This document shows, one piece after another, positions 46,706 to 59,000 of a DNA stretch of 64,000 nucleotides. The first letter of the stretch is position 1; each line of letters opens with the position of its first letter. Made by a program: the position numbers and the translations under genes. Source of the stretch: Neurospora intermedia (lineage: Eukaryota > Ascomycota > Sordariomycetes > Sordariales > Sordariaceae); contig BTPP01000006.1 of NCBI GenBank assembly GCA_037102815.1, positions 186,001 to 250,000 of the forward strand. Direction: 5' to 3'. The notes under the pieces were generated by a model. That model saw only the letters and a program-made list of their open reading frames with translations. It was not told the DNA's origin and did not search any database.

Positions 46706-48665
46706 GTTGTTGTCGGCGGTACTAGGTGCACCGAAGTCGAAGGATGTATTGAGAGTAATGTATGAGACGCTACATGCGGCTTTCTAGGGGGTCTTCCTAA
46801 GAAAGCTTACGAAGGTTGCGAGGAGGTTGGGAGAGCAGATGCAGCAAGCCGAATGTTGTGAAGATGAGATTACGGATTAGAGGGCGACTCGGATGCATCT
46901 TATATATTATGGAAAGTAAACACTGGGGAATGTGAATAGGAGAACCTGAATAAGAGGACACCGTCTGATCTCGTCACTAGTTCACGAGGCAGATGGGCTG
47001 TTCAGAAAGTTCAGATGGCCCAGACCTTTCGTCTGAAGTGAAGTGAAGTCAGGTGAAGTGAAGTGGGAGGAATGCTTCAAGATAGTCCGGACTGTCCAGT
47101 GCACTGTAACTATCGCGGCCAGTGAACACCGCCTACAAGTACCAAAGGCTGGAGGTTTAGTTAGTAACGAATAGGGAACCGCCAATGGCCACTTATACAG
47201 GGCTGCGAAGGGCCGCTACTGCACGAACGTTACTGGATTTGGGCCTGAATAAGGTGCATGAATAACCCAGATCATTGGGACCTGGAAACCGCATAATTTA
47301 GCTTGATATGGTCCGTGCACCACGCCATTCAACCAATTGGTCCTCTTTTTGGTGTTAGTTGTGTCTCCACCTTCCTCTTTCTCTCCTCTGTCAAGTGTCA
47401 ACACATCAGCCACTTGCTCCTGGCGTTATTCTTGCGTTCTATTTCCGCGCTTCTAGAAGAAGGGGCCTTTGTGGTCACCGTGATCCATCTGATCCGATGA
47501 GGCTCGGTGGAAATTACTCCCGCTTTGACCGTCTTCGGCATGAGTTGAGATATCGGAAAAAATATCTATGGCATCGGCATTTGTTTTCTCGTCCGGGTAC
47601 CTGAACACTCCTGCGACATTTGCGCGAGACGAGCCAAAAGATATTCGTAGTCGGTAATACCGATTGTGTCCTGACTCTACCGTGCCGTAACATTCCGAGA
47701 TAACGACGTGTGCAGGCGGAAAGTGACCAAAAGGAGAGGACCGGTACACACGAAACCAGGCAACCAGCCCCCCGAATTGTCTTCCCGGCACATTCCTTCC
47801 ATCAATAATTCCAGAAGCTATCGACTGATATGCGTCTCTCAAGTGGCTAATTCTGACCACGAGGTGCACGATATGATGTCTCGCAAGAAGTTACAAGACT
47901 GTGGTATCGGCAAGAACGCCACCATCTGCAAGGCGCAGGGCCCCCTTGGAAGGGCCGTTCCAAGCCATGCATTCCATGCGGCTGAATGAGAACAGAACTC
48001 GGACTGAGTGGCGAAGCGCAACAACTAACCTTCAAACATACGAGACGATACGTAATTGTCTCTGTGTCTCACACTGGTGAACATGTCGTTGTGTATGCTG
48101 CTTGTTCGATAACAAGCTCCGAAAAGAGCCTCCCACATATCCCAAGGCGCCCAACACAAAATCCTGCGGAGATGCTCACCATATCGAGTCCCGACTCCGA
48201 CTTCCCATCCCCCTCCGGCGGGCCCTCGGCAACGGATCTGATCACGTATATCGGCATGCCCCTTGGGATACTGGGTGTCTTGCCGCTCGGTCCAAGATCA
48301 AGCGCATGCTGCAGTATAGCCGACTGACTGAACTGACACACAGCGATATGATCAACCCCGTGTGACATCAAAGTTGACCTGCTGTGGTATGCTGTCAAGC
48401 CATGGGAACGCTCCAGTAATCGGGATGAGTACTGAGCTCTTTCTGCTCACCCCACCAGTATACAAGGCGGCAGCTGGATGACTTGCAACTGGCGTACTAA
48501 TGTCATATGGGTTGAGCAGAGGACAACCTTGGGGAGACCATCTTAGTCCCTTGATATCCACTGCATATCATGAACCTGCTATCCCCCTTCACATGATCAG
48601 CTTCATCATATACTACAGGACCTATACACAAACGTACAACGTACAGCAACGTCTTGATGCCATGC
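46706..48665. other. Intergenic region between carboxypeptidase and coq3
   Basis: About 2 kb without a recognised gene. Promoter of the carboxypeptidase gene at the left. A GAAGT short tandem repeat is present (about 47036-47066). Frames of up to 146 codons show no domain signatures. Confidence 0.4.
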
Positions 48666-49700
48666 TTACGCATCCTCACTAGCCAACCTCTGCACCCCCA
48701 AAAAGTAATTTCCAACCTTTTCGCTCCCGGGAACCTCTTTCCACCCCAGCCCGGGAACATAGACAACGCCCATGGCCCTCGGCTGTCCCCAAAACCTCCT
48801 CTTTTCCTCCGTCTCCTCAAAGTATCCCCTCAGCTCATACTCATTGATGTACTTGTGCCAATCATGCGTTCCCTTGGGCACGATTCCGAGCACATCCTCC
48901 GCCATGAAATTTGTCGTAAACCAACTCGTCCAAGTCCGCGCAATGGTGCTCATGACCAGCCAACCGCCCGGCTTGACGAACTTGGCGACGTGGTCGAGGA
49001 ACAGAGCAGGGTGGTCGACGTGCTCGATGACTTCGAAGCACGAGACCACGTCGAATTTCTTTTCCACGGCTTCGGGCTTGAGTGTAGGGAGTGATTCGAT
49101 TGTCGAGGAGAGGTACGTCAACTTGGGCGACAGGCTCGGGTCCTTCTTGGCATGGGAGCGGGCGATGGCTAGGACGCCTGGGGACGGGTCGATGGCGAGT
49201 ACGGACTCGGTGGTGGGCAGGCGGGCGGCGGACTCGGCGAAGATGCCGCCGCCGCAGCCGATGTCGAGATAGCGCAGTTTTTGCACGTTGGCTGTGGTGC
49301 TATAGGTGGGGGCGTCGGGAGAGGGAGGAGGATGTTCGTCTCCAGAGTCCTCGGTTAGGACAGTGAAGGAGGATGTGGGTGACGAGGAGCGGCAGGTCTG
49401 GATAAAATCGTGTCGTAGAGGATTCATGAGGTGGAGGGCGCGCGAGGAGCCGTGGGGGTCCCACCAGGTGGCGGCGAGGGCGTTAAAGTGGGAGATTTCA
49501 TCGGGGTTGACGGAGGAAGAGGAGGGCGACCTGGAGTTATCATGGCTGGAGTGCCATCGCTGTGTTGTTACTGATGGTGATGATGTTGTAGCGGGTGCAA
49601 AGCACTGTGGTGTTGATGCTAGACGAGCAATTGTCCTGGGGCTCCGGACGCGCCGGGCGATTGTTGGTGCCAATTGGCGAAGTGGTGATGATGGCAACAT
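48666..49700 (-). CDS. coq3: Coq3 ubiquinone-biosynthesis O-methyltransferase, mitochondrial
   Basis: Single-exon gene of about 344 residues. The start at 49700 gives a basic Ser/Arg-rich presequence (MLPSSPLRQLAPTIARRVRS), expected for the mitochondrial matrix; an in-frame ATG 47 codons upstream lacks that character. The methyltransferase core begins with EISHFNALAATWWDPHGSSR, continues with LHLMNPLRHDFI, the SAM-binding motif I LDIGCGGGIFAESAARLP, the acidic strand end VLAIDPSP, FDVVSCFEVIEHVDHPALFL and KPGGWLVMSTIARTWTSWF, all characteristic of UbiG/Coq3. The enzyme does both O-methylations of the quinone ring in coenzyme Q synthesis on the matrix face of the inner membrane. A Ser/Pro-rich insert near residue 120 lengthens it slightly. 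It is divergent from rib3 over a 1.3 kb spacer. Confidence 0.94.
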   Translation of the reverse strand: MLPSSPLRQLAPTIARRVRSPRTIARLASTPQCFAPATTSSPSVTTQRWHSSHDNSRSPSSSSVNPDEISHFNALAATWWDPHGSSRALHLMNPLRHDFIQTCRSSSPTSSFTVLTEDSGDEHPPPSPDAPTYSTTANVQKLRYLDIGCGGGIFAESAARLPTTESVLAIDPSPGVLAIARSHAKKDPSLSPKLTYLSSTIESLPTLKPEAVEKKFDVVSCFEVIEHVDHPALFLDHVAKFVKPGGWLVMSTIARTWTSWFTTNFMAEDVLGIVPKGTHDWHKYINEYELRGYFEETEEKRRFWGQPRAMGVVYVPGLGWKEVPGSEKVGNYFLGVQRLASEDA

Positions 49701-50992
49701 ATCGATGTGCTTGAAGCTGTTGGTAAGCCTGTTCAAGCACTCGTATCTGAAGTTCGTTGAATATGTTCGAAACTCCAAAATGCCGGTGATGTAAATGTTT
49801 CGTTGTAGGACAAGCTCCTGCAATTGGTCGCAGGTCGGCACCTGGATGGCCGATCGTCAGCAGGGGCAAGGATCGGGCGGGCAAAAGCACCGCATTGGGC
49901 GATAAGGTAATGCATTATCGATAAGCTGATAAGAGTATTGTACGACGCCGGCCCCGGCCCCCGGTTCGTGATTCTGCCATGTGAAATCAGCCAACTTCCT
50001 TGTTGACTTTGTCTTTGCCGCTGCAGGGACCGCCGTTTCCAATACTGGCTGACCTTGGTCCGCATGCCCGTTGAGGTTCTTCACGACTCTGATCAGGTAG
50101 GTATCTGAGTTTCAGCATGGATCAGCCCATACTCCATGGCGTTCCTCCTCCGTGTCAACTATGGCCAATGGACCGGACAGTTTCGAAGCCTAGACTAGGT
50201 AGTTGACAAGGAGGTTTGTAAGCCGCCGGTCAGCTTTTCTAAGCCTTGTGAATCCGAGTCATCCGGGTTTATATAAGATGGTGAAATATGTAGAACCATG
50301 GCGTGTATGTTATGTAGCAACTGCCTGGTCTTGAATACCCTCTCCATTCTAAATCTGGTCAACTGTCTACATATTGCAACGAGCCGTACTCTTCCCGTGG
50401 CGTGGCCTCGGCATCATCTTCCCGGCGACTCCTCTCGACCTCCGAATAGCTCTAGAATCCAAAAGTGCGGCAAACGGCATCCCCCCGGCCCCCCAGACTC
50501 ACGCCAAATCCACATTGAGGTGACAACCCACTTGAGGCCACCTTGAACCGAGACCGCCCGACCGCAGCGACCGGACTGGCCGCCCTAAATTAGTCGCAAT
50601 CGCCAATTGCCCCTCACTGACTGAATGACTTGAGGTCCCGTCCCGTCCAAGCCAATTGCCCAATTGCCATCCTAGTTGCCCCTCCTCTTCTCTCCAATTC
50701 CTGGTCCCTTGAGGTTGCATAAGATCGAAAAAAGTTGAAGAGAGCGAGTATACAAAACTATTCAACAATTCACACGAAAAGTCAAAGATACCCCGATATC
50801 GAACAATCAGATCAGTCGGTACCTTGCAGCAAACTACCCGCCGAAACCGCATTACAGCAGCCACCTGCGACACCCTTCTTGCGCCTTCACGTCATATCCC
50901 ATTTACCACTGCAACACCAGGGCGCATTATCACCAAGTAATCTCGACCGGTTGCTCATACCTACCTCTACAACAACACACAAATTCCACACA
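49701..50992. promoter_or_regulatory. Divergent region between coq3 and rib3
   Basis: Contains leaders of both genes. TTTATATAAG near 50270 is a candidate TATA-like element. Near 50570-50680, CAATTGCCC words recur (a few copies). No gene with a recognisable domain was found. Confidence 0.4.
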
Positions 50993-51770
50993 ATGGCTTC
51001 CCAACAAGAATCCCGAATGGACCCGTCAGCATTTGACAGCATCCCCGACACCGTCGAGGCATTCCGTACGTTTTTTTTCTTGTCTCACCCATTCCACCCC
51101 CATGACTCCAACTAACTCTTACTTCCTTCCAGGCAACGGCGAATTCGTCGTAGTCCTCGACGACCCCGGCCGCGAAAACGAAGCCGACCTCATCATCGCC
51201 GCCGAATCCGTCACCGCCCAACAAATGGCCTTCATGGTGCGCTACTCGTCCGGCCTCATCTGCGCCCCCATCCTGCCCCAGCGCACGCTCGACCTCGACC
51301 TGCCGCAAATGGTCGGCCACAACGAGGACCCGCGCGCGACTGCCTACACCATCTCGGTCGACGCCGCCGACCCGTCCGTCACCACGGGCATCAGCGCCCA
51401 CGACCGCGCGCTGGTCTGCCGCGTGCTGGCGGATGAAAAAACCAAGCCGGCGGACCTGAGAAGACCAGGCCATGTGTTCCCGCTGAGGGCGAGACCGGGC
51501 GGCGTGAGGCAGAGACGGGGACATACCGAGGCGGCGATTGATTTGTGCAGGATGGCGGGCAAGAAGCCGGCGGCGGTCATTAGCGAGCTGGTGGATGATG
51601 GACGGGAGGTGGAGGGCCAGGCCGTCAGGGAGGAGCCGGGCATGATGAGGGGAGAGCAGTGCGTGGCGTTTGCGAGGAGGTGGGGGTTGAAAGTATGCAC
51701 CATTGAGGATATGGTCAAGTATCTGGAGGAGAAGGAGGGCAAGTTGGGCGAGCTCAATGGCTCGTCGTGA
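50993..51770 (+). CDS. rib3: 3,4-dihydroxy-2-butanone 4-phosphate synthase (riboflavin biosynthesis)
   Basis: Two exons (50993-51065 and 51133-51770; 67 bp intron) encode 236 residues, the usual size of stand-alone fungal enzymes. Exon 1 gives MASQQESRMDPSAFDSIPDT and the junction completes FRNGEFVVVLDDPGRENEAD. The Asp/Glu-rich metal-binding loop (DDPGRENEADLIIAAE), the MVRYSSGLICAP strand, TTGISAHDRA and the C-terminal RRGHTEAAIDLCRMAGKKPA with the ligand His-Thr-Glu are all present. The enzyme converts ribulose 5-phosphate to dihydroxybutanone phosphate plus formate, the four-carbon unit of lumazine, in the cytosol. No GTP cyclohydrolase II domain is fused, unlike many bacterial and plant versions. 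It is divergent from coq3. Confidence 0.96.
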
Positions 51771-52640
51771 GCTGCTTTGCTTGCCTGAATGTTACACGGT
51801 TATTCGCAATGAATTGGAACAGACTATATATACCTCGGGGTCTTTTGGATAACGGGATCTTTGGTTATACTGAATGAGGATTAACAAAAATGATGGGAAC
51901 TTGTCCCCCTCCGAGTTGAGGGATCGTGGTTAGACGTGGGGAAACGGTTTTGCATAGAGCTACGCTTGGTTCACACGGCACATTACGGTACATTCTCCAT
52001 GGTCATGTCATCTTGTCAATACAGCGTACTTCCTCTCGTTCCCCTTGTTTGCTGAGTATGTCTTCGAGCATTTCGGACTGTACTACCCATATTAAGTAGG
52101 GCCAACCAATATTTTGGTTGTCCGAAGGATATCGAGTCCAACACGGTTGCCATACCATTTGGTACTTCCGTGGAGCAAAGGATAACGGATTTGGTAATCT
52201 GATGCAGTTGTCTAACATGAGGGCCGAAGCTGAAATGTGCCATGTGATTGTTTTTGCAGAGTAGGAGAATGGCGCCTGACAAATCAGTTTTCGCAAGGAA
52301 AAAGACGGTAAACCAGGCCAACAGCCCGGGAGGAACGGAGAGGGAGAGAACAGTGGGCCCGGATAACATCAATCACGCAATCATACCACGAATGACAACA
52401 AAACACTCCTCAGGCACAAGGGGCATAGCATTCACAGTAGCGTACATCAATCAGGAAGGGGCCATAGATATGCAAATGTAACTTGTCTTCAATTTTGACT
52501 ATTTATCTTGGTGTGGTATCCAACTCGCCAGGTTGCAATTAGCACCATGGCTGTCTACGATGTGACCATCGTCACGACTCCAGAGAACCAACTTGGTTCT
52601 CTGGCCTACGAATTCACGAACTTCATCTTGGCAATGACTT
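51771..52640. other. Intergenic region right of rib3
   Basis: Probable rib3 3' UTR and then the end of a minus-strand unit. An 8 bp complementary pair (AGAGAACC...GGTTCTCT, about 52582-52601) forms a short inverted repeat. No gene recognised. Confidence 0.4.
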
Positions 52641-54450
52641 ACCTGAAGCTGCTCGATGGGTCGTCATGGTGATGATACCAGACAATGGTTCCTAAGTCCA
52701 GCATTTTAGCTTGGGATCATTGACTTGAACTCATAAACAATAACTTGTTCAAGAGGCGACTCAGTTCGGGTGCCGTGTCATCGGCGTTTTTCATCAAAGG
52801 GATAAAGCCGAAGCAATATCCTATGTAGACCGTCGTGATAAATTTTATTCATCATTGTAGCCATCTTGAACAAGCGTGCAAAAAAGGAAATGTTGGCTTA
52901 CCATCATGAGCAGCGTGACAGGTGACGATGCGTTCCCGGTATTGAACCAAGGCAGACTGACTTTGTGACCGTTAGCATACTGCAAGGCAGAGTGGCCAAG
53001 TAACAGGATGCAATGGTGCAAAGATCAGACATGACAGGTGTCATCGTCGCAAGAGCTCTGACATATGCTTGTCTTTGTTTTGTCGGATCATCATGGAAGG
53101 ATATGGGCAGGAAAACTCAGTGCCGAAGCAAAGAGGCATAGGCACATACCAATAAGCCCATGCATCGGGAGAGAATGTTGTGTACGCTGTTGTCTGGGTG
53201 ATCGTTAGTCAAGACATTCTACTGAGAACTGCAAAAGACTTGATCATGAACAAGGATTTTCAGAAATGCATGAATGGTATTAAAAAAAGGTTGTCTGCAT
53301 GGGGAATCCCCGATAAGACTCGTCATCTAAAGGGATCATCATGGAATCGTGTGTTGTGGTGAAAGAAAAAAAGTAGCTTACCAAGATCATGTCAAGAAAA
53401 AGAGCAAGTCGTGGTTCCAAGTCCAACTGTACTCTGATGAAGCGCATTAGTCACCGCTCATGGTTCCAGGTGTGCTTCAAAATGTGTTGATGTTGGATGC
53501 TGATCAGTGGACGAGGTTTTCTAGGCCTGTCGCAAAAGTGGCATATCGTGCTCATGTGAAAAAATCGGAGCCCAGTGCCGTTTCATCATAGAAGCGTGTC
53601 GAAGAGGACAGCAAATGAACCAACTCACAATTGGTTGCGGCAACACTACTGAGCGTGACGGAAGGAAGTCTCTACATCTGAACCAGGAAGTCAGCACATG
53701 GTCGACAACCAAGATTTGTGATCACATCAAGAGAAATGAAGTGCTTTCAATCAGAAACAGCCATTTTATGTTTTCATTGGGTATCAATCGGTAATTCCAA
53801 CTTGCAAAAGCAAAGTTGATCATCAGGAAAGCGAGCGGGAAGATAGTGTGAGAACCAACCTTTTCATGACGCAACCGGGAGGGAGAGAAAGACACAATCG
53901 ATGGGTAACTCTGAGGACCAATACTAACGCGGTCGACCGCAAGATCATGTCTCTCTCTCCTCTCCCCTCCCCCCAATCGCCCAATCCTATGCTCTATAGC
54001 CCATGATGAGCGTGATGTTCTATATCACTAGAAGCACTTTGCGATGGTTAGCCAGATTGTCCAAGACAAATGGATGATGTGCGACGCGAGTAGGCGAATA
54101 CGTTGTCATTCAGACTGACGTACATATCTAGTTGCATTTCCCGTAGGATCAAAGACTCTAGTTTGCGGTTTATGGTTGTGTCATCAGGACAAAGGGGGGG
54201 AGATGTGCTTGTGCTGTGTGCTTGTGCTTGGAAGAAATCCGGGACTTACCAAAATTGGATTGGGCGAAGCTTGGTGATGATGGAAGTTGAAAATGGGAAG
54301 CGGCACAAAAAAGTTGAGGCGCGCGAGGTTTTGAAGCTGCAACGGTTGTGGGGCCGCCGGGAAAAATTTCGGCTGCAAGTTTGGGTGGGGTAATCCAATG
54401 GGCGGCAGGCTGATGGGAGCTCGATAACGATAAAGAAGTGCATCCAACGA
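52640..54450 (-). other. Probable multi-intron transcription unit, coding status unresolved
   Basis: Minus-strand donor-like sites are unusually dense: intron starts at 54249 (GTAAGT), 54123 (GTACGT), 53628 (GTGAGT), 53381 (GTAAGC), 53149 (GTATGT), 52901 (GTAAGC) and 52642 (GTAAGT). Matching acceptors preceded by CTAAC/CTGAC-like branch sites occur (for example upstream of exons ending at 53382, 53150 and 52902). The implied exons are only 40-120 nt. Each has at least one open frame (YANGHKVSLPWFNTGNASSP from 52979-52902; LDLEPRLALFLDMIL ending at 53382), but I could not join them all in one frame. It may be a spliced non-coding RNA or a gene of many tiny exons. It starts about 160 bp from, and divergent to, the Fpg gene. 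Confidence 0.4.
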
Positions 54451-54611
54451 GTGGGATTCAGCAGGGTCACGTGAAACCGTTGCTTATTCGCGTGGGGCAC
54501 GTTTCTGTTTCTCCACGCTTGCTCCTGGTTTGACGCGTTTTCTTCAATGAGGTCATCACCAACTTGAAGAAAACAACGTCCGACCGATTCATAGTGGGAA
54601 CAATTTGGAAG

Positions 54612-54884
54612 ATGCCTGAAATTGCGGAGAGTATGATGTACTGATGTCCCATTGCAACATGCTTCGAAGCTGACTGGTCGATAGTTGCGCGTGCTGTCCA
54701 CTTTCTGCGCCTGCACTTTGTAGGTAAGGTCATCAAGCATGCAGAAGCCATTGATGACGGCAATGTGTTTGGAAAGGTCGGTACAGATGGACCGAAGATG
54801 GCGGCTGGCCTTATTGGCAAGAAGATTGTATCAGCAGGGACTCAGGGCAAATATTTTTGGTCAGTGGCCGCATAGACTCATTGC

Positions 54885-54962
<78 letters not shown>

Positions 54963-56037
54963 CCCTAACTGACTGATGTCCAGGATGGAATTGAGCAAGG
55001 CTCCTCATCTTGTAATGCATTTTGGAATGACCGGCTGGATCCATATTAAGGGCGAGAGGACAGCATACACGAACTACTACAAGAAGATGAAGCCTGACGA
55101 GCACGACAAATGGCCGCCGAAGTATTGGAAGTTCAAGATCGAGACAGAAGATGGCGATGAGATGGCGTTTACCGATCCGCGGCGCTTTGGCCGTGTCCGT
55201 GTTGTGGACTGCCCTGGAAAGGACATTCGGAAGTACTCACCTTTGGTGGAAAACGGTCCAGATCCGGTGGTCGACCTCGATGTGTTCACCGAGGATTACT
55301 TGCGGGAGAAGATGAAGTCGCGCCGCGTGCCCATCAAGGCCCTTCTGCTTGACCAGGCTGTTATTAGCGGCATTGGGAATTGGGTTGCTGACGAAGTCTT
55401 GTATCACGCAAAGCTTCACCCGGAACAGTACTGCAACGACTTTAGTGATGCTGAGATGAAGCAGGTTTACGAGTCCATCCGATATGTGTGCCAGACGGCT
55501 GTCGACAAGCTTGGCGATTCTGATCAGTTCCCAGACGACTGGCTCTTCAACTATCGCTGGGGTAAGGGCTCCAAGAATGCACACAGTCACACTCCCAACG
55601 GCGACAAGTTGGCCTTTCTCACTGTCGGCGGGCGCACGAGTTGCTATGCACCCGCCAGGCAAAAGAAAACCGGCCAGATTGTGTCAGGCGTGAAAGAAGA
55701 ACCCCTTGAGTCGGCTGAAGAGAAGGACTCCCCGAAGAAGGCACCGGGAACGAAGGGGGCCAAATCAGAGAACAAAAGTGAGGAGCTAAAAGCCGATGGG
55801 TCAGAGGTGAAGCCGGAAAGGGCCACCTCAAGGAAGCGGAAGATCAAGATAGAAGAAGATGGCGAGGTGACTTTTACGGCAAACAACGCAAAGGCACATT
55901 CCTCAAAGAAGCCCACGCGCTCGCAATACTTTGAAGACGCCAAAAAGCCGAAAAGGGACGCAGGGCAAACAGAAGAAACCAAGGTCGACATCTCAGGACG
56001 AAGGCGCTCGGGGAGGTTGCAGAGTAAAGCAGCTTGA
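54612..56037 (+). CDS. fpg: Formamidopyrimidine-DNA glycosylase (Fpg/MutM family)
   Basis: Three exons (54612-54630, 54685-54859, 54984-56037) encode 415 residues. The 19 nt first exon yields MPEIAE, so Pro2 is the catalytic N-terminal nucleophile after Met removal and Glu3 the partner. Continuation across intron 1 (CTGAC branch) gives IARAVHFLRLHFVGK, then AGTQGKYFW and, across intron 2, MELSKAPHLVMHFGMTGWIH. DPRRFGRVRVVD, LLLDQAVISGIGNWVADEVL (helix-two-turn-helix) and HPEQYCNDFSD follow. The canonical C-terminal zinc finger is absent; NGDKLAFLTVGGRTSCYAPA takes its place, as in plant and fungal family members. The last 120 residues are Lys/Glu-rich with a nuclear-type signal (SRKRKIKIEEDG). 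The family excises oxidised purines and cleaves abasic sites. Intron 2 carries a 72 bp poly-T. Exon assignments are supported by continuous homology. Confidence 0.94.
54891..54962 (+). repeat. Poly-T tract (72 T) within fpg intron 2
   Basis: 72 uninterrupted T residues lie inside the 124 bp intron 54860-54983, ending 11 bp before the CTAACTGACTGATG branch region. It makes up more than half of the intron and may act as a very long polypyrimidine tract. Length variability is expected. Confidence 0.95.
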
Positions 56038-59000
56038 TCGTCACATGCAGTTTTGCTTCTCCCGAGTTTCTCACTCATCTTGGAACCAGACATAATTTCC
56101 AATATTGGAGCAGCTGAAGTCTATGGGCCTCTGTCCTCTAGACTGGCTGAAGACGTGGGTGATCTAGTGAATACATCTCAGACAGACGATTGCCACCCAT
56201 CCTAGAGCTGATTCGCCCAGTAATAACCTTGCAATGGGTAGCCTGTGGTTACAGCCGCAAATCTTCCGGGCTGCCTTCCATCCCCACCCGGGCATCCAAA
56301 CTATGTCGTTTATCCATAGTCGGAAGGAGACAGCATCATGGGTATCTCGTCATGCCTAGCTGTCATAGCTCCAGTCAGCTCGCCGGTCTCCCGCAAGGTC
56401 AATGGGACTAGGCGTGGGGTCTTCGCCTGGGCGAGATCGAAAAGATTCATCTTTTCCCGTCAACAGGATCTTGGCTTGCGAGAGCCTCAAGATGTCTGAT
56501 ATAATGACCCACACCTTTCCACCCCTTATTTCTCACTAAGTAGCATCTGGTAGCGCTGTGGGGGCGTTTGACTTGTTTTTCTAGCTCTCTTTACGTATTC
56601 CTTCCCTCTCTGTCTAAGATCCCTCTTCTCTTCCGCATCCGAGATGGTGCAACTTGGGGCCGAGAAGTCCAACGCGTTGTAGTCTCACCACTTGAGCCAG
56701 GTAAATATGCGGTCCAATCTGCTCGCTTCACGGGATAGCTTTCCCGGATTACCCAGTGCGAGCGGCTGTACCATGAAAGCTACTTGGGTGCTATGAAGGT
56801 TGGGGGTCACCGTTCCAGAACACGGTCTATGTACGGGTCGTTGTCTAGGCTGTGCCGCGGTCATGCAAGCTACACTACATCCCCTGTTCTTTGGTCTTTC
56901 TTCGTCTTGCAACTGGACCCGGCTTGAACAAATATCACTAGCCTTGTCCCGAGTGAAGCGGAAAAGTTCACCCTCGCCGTTAGTCCTGTTACCCTAGCTG
57001 TCAGCTTTGTTATCTTTATGCAACTTCGCCCCTCCAGATCGTGCCGACATGCCGATATTCGGCTCTTCACTGCCATAAGAGTACCTATGGGGTCCTCGTG
57101 GGGAGAGGGGGGGGATAATTCTCTTGACGAGCGCTTCAAGGAAAGTCTGGGGATGCGAGTGGGGACAACATGAAGCGATCGTCAATGACATCCCGGTTCG
57201 CCTACGCCGTCTTAGCTTACAGGTGGTCTTCCTCACTTTTTGATGGTGAATGAAGAGTATACGTAGGTACATACATATAACAATTCAATCATGTTCGGCC
57301 ATATTTGGCTATGTCTTTTCGTGGCTCGCCTATTTGTCCTTTTTGTATTGTTCTCTCAAAAATCGATCCCCGGTGTTTGTCAAGATTCGGAACATTCGGC
57401 TTTCATATCTGCTTTCCGTATCATCCGTCTCAGTTTCCTCCGTATCGTGATGGTATGTCCAAATATGATCAACCTGCAGCAGTCTGTGGCAATTACCAGG
57501 TTCCCTTCAAGGACGCCTCGACGTTGGGGATGACGGACGCCAAGGAACCTGTTGTCTTTCATGGTGGTGGTGGTGGTGGTGGTGATCGAAATGGTGGGTC
57601 GCATTATTGTCTCGGAGGCGTTCCTGAGACAGCAGGATTATTTTCCTAATTTTTTTTTCTTTTTTTTCCCACCATCAGTATTCTCTGACATTTAGCCTCA
57701 AAAGGTGTGCCCAATGGAATGATTGAACCCCAGAAGAATTCCTGCATGCGCGTCAATGTACATGCGTTGATGCAAGAAGCAAGGTTGGCAGATTGTTGAA
57801 TGGCTGGTGGCTGTAGCTTTATGAGAGCGCTCATTAGCTAACAGATCTGCTCGAATACATATCATGAATAAGTCTGTTAGGTAGTAGCGTGACACATCAA
57901 AATGTAGTTATTTGTAGAGTAAGCATGCAATCAAGCCTGAATGACCCCTCCAACAAGCTCGACAGCAAAGAGGGAAGTTGCGACATCGTTGTGCCCCCTC
58001 GAAGTTGCCCGTGTTGTTCGAGGATGATCGCTGTGTCGGCTCTGGGCTGTGGTGTATCGTAGCAATTGTTACTTTTCGAGACGTCTGATTGGCCGAGACA
58101 ACACAATTCGATCCCTATCAGGAACCTTGACGGCCAGGCGGTTCTTGCTCTTTCCTGCCAGTACTCATGCTCTAATCATTCCCTCCTTTTTTTCTCAATC
58201 TCATTCTTGTGAATCCCGGTGATGATTTGGAAGGAAGAAAGGACACCGGATTCTCCTGAACATTGTGGGGCAAAAGCACATGTCAGAAATGCGAGCGTTG
58301 CGAAGTTGCAGCCAAGCGGTTTCAGGGATGCCTCTAGGCGACGGGATGGCAGCTACAGTTGTAGGCCGTAGACGCCGTCACGCTTGCAGGCGCCGAGGGT
58401 TCACTGAAAGCGGAAAGGGTCGTTGCGCGCGCGTTGAGGCCGAGCAGAGCGACGGAGAAAAGCACGTGTTGTTCGGGCCACTTCGGAAATGGGCAGACAC
58501 AGGAGAACTGCAAAGAGACTGTCAAATCCGGAGATGGTGCAGTTGGCCTTCCCTTTCGAGAGTTTTCCAAGCTTTTCCATTCGTTCTTGATAGGGTAAGT
58601 AACGTTCGATACCAGGACAGTGGTGGTTGTGCAAATGCTGCAGCCGCCCGCGGAAAACCGTTATCGGTCAGAGGGAACACAAGCCAAGGAAATAGATAAC
58701 GAACTCTTGTCTTGCTCGTATCCGGGGATGCATCATCGATGACAAGGCAATATGAATACTCCTTGTTTGTGTACCTATCCTTGCAGCAAAACACTCCCGT
58801 GGACGGATATTAAGGATAAGCACAAGGTTGCGAATGGGACGATCCGCTGTCGCCATCGCATCCAAGCGGGAGGCGCATTTGGCCCGAGGTCGTTCATCGA
58901 GGTTGCGACCGGACTGCGAGCCGTTCGCCTAAGCCCCAAAAGTACGAGCCTCATATTAAAAAGTCTCAGCATCTCGCGCCGCGGCATTGGCAATCCTCTT

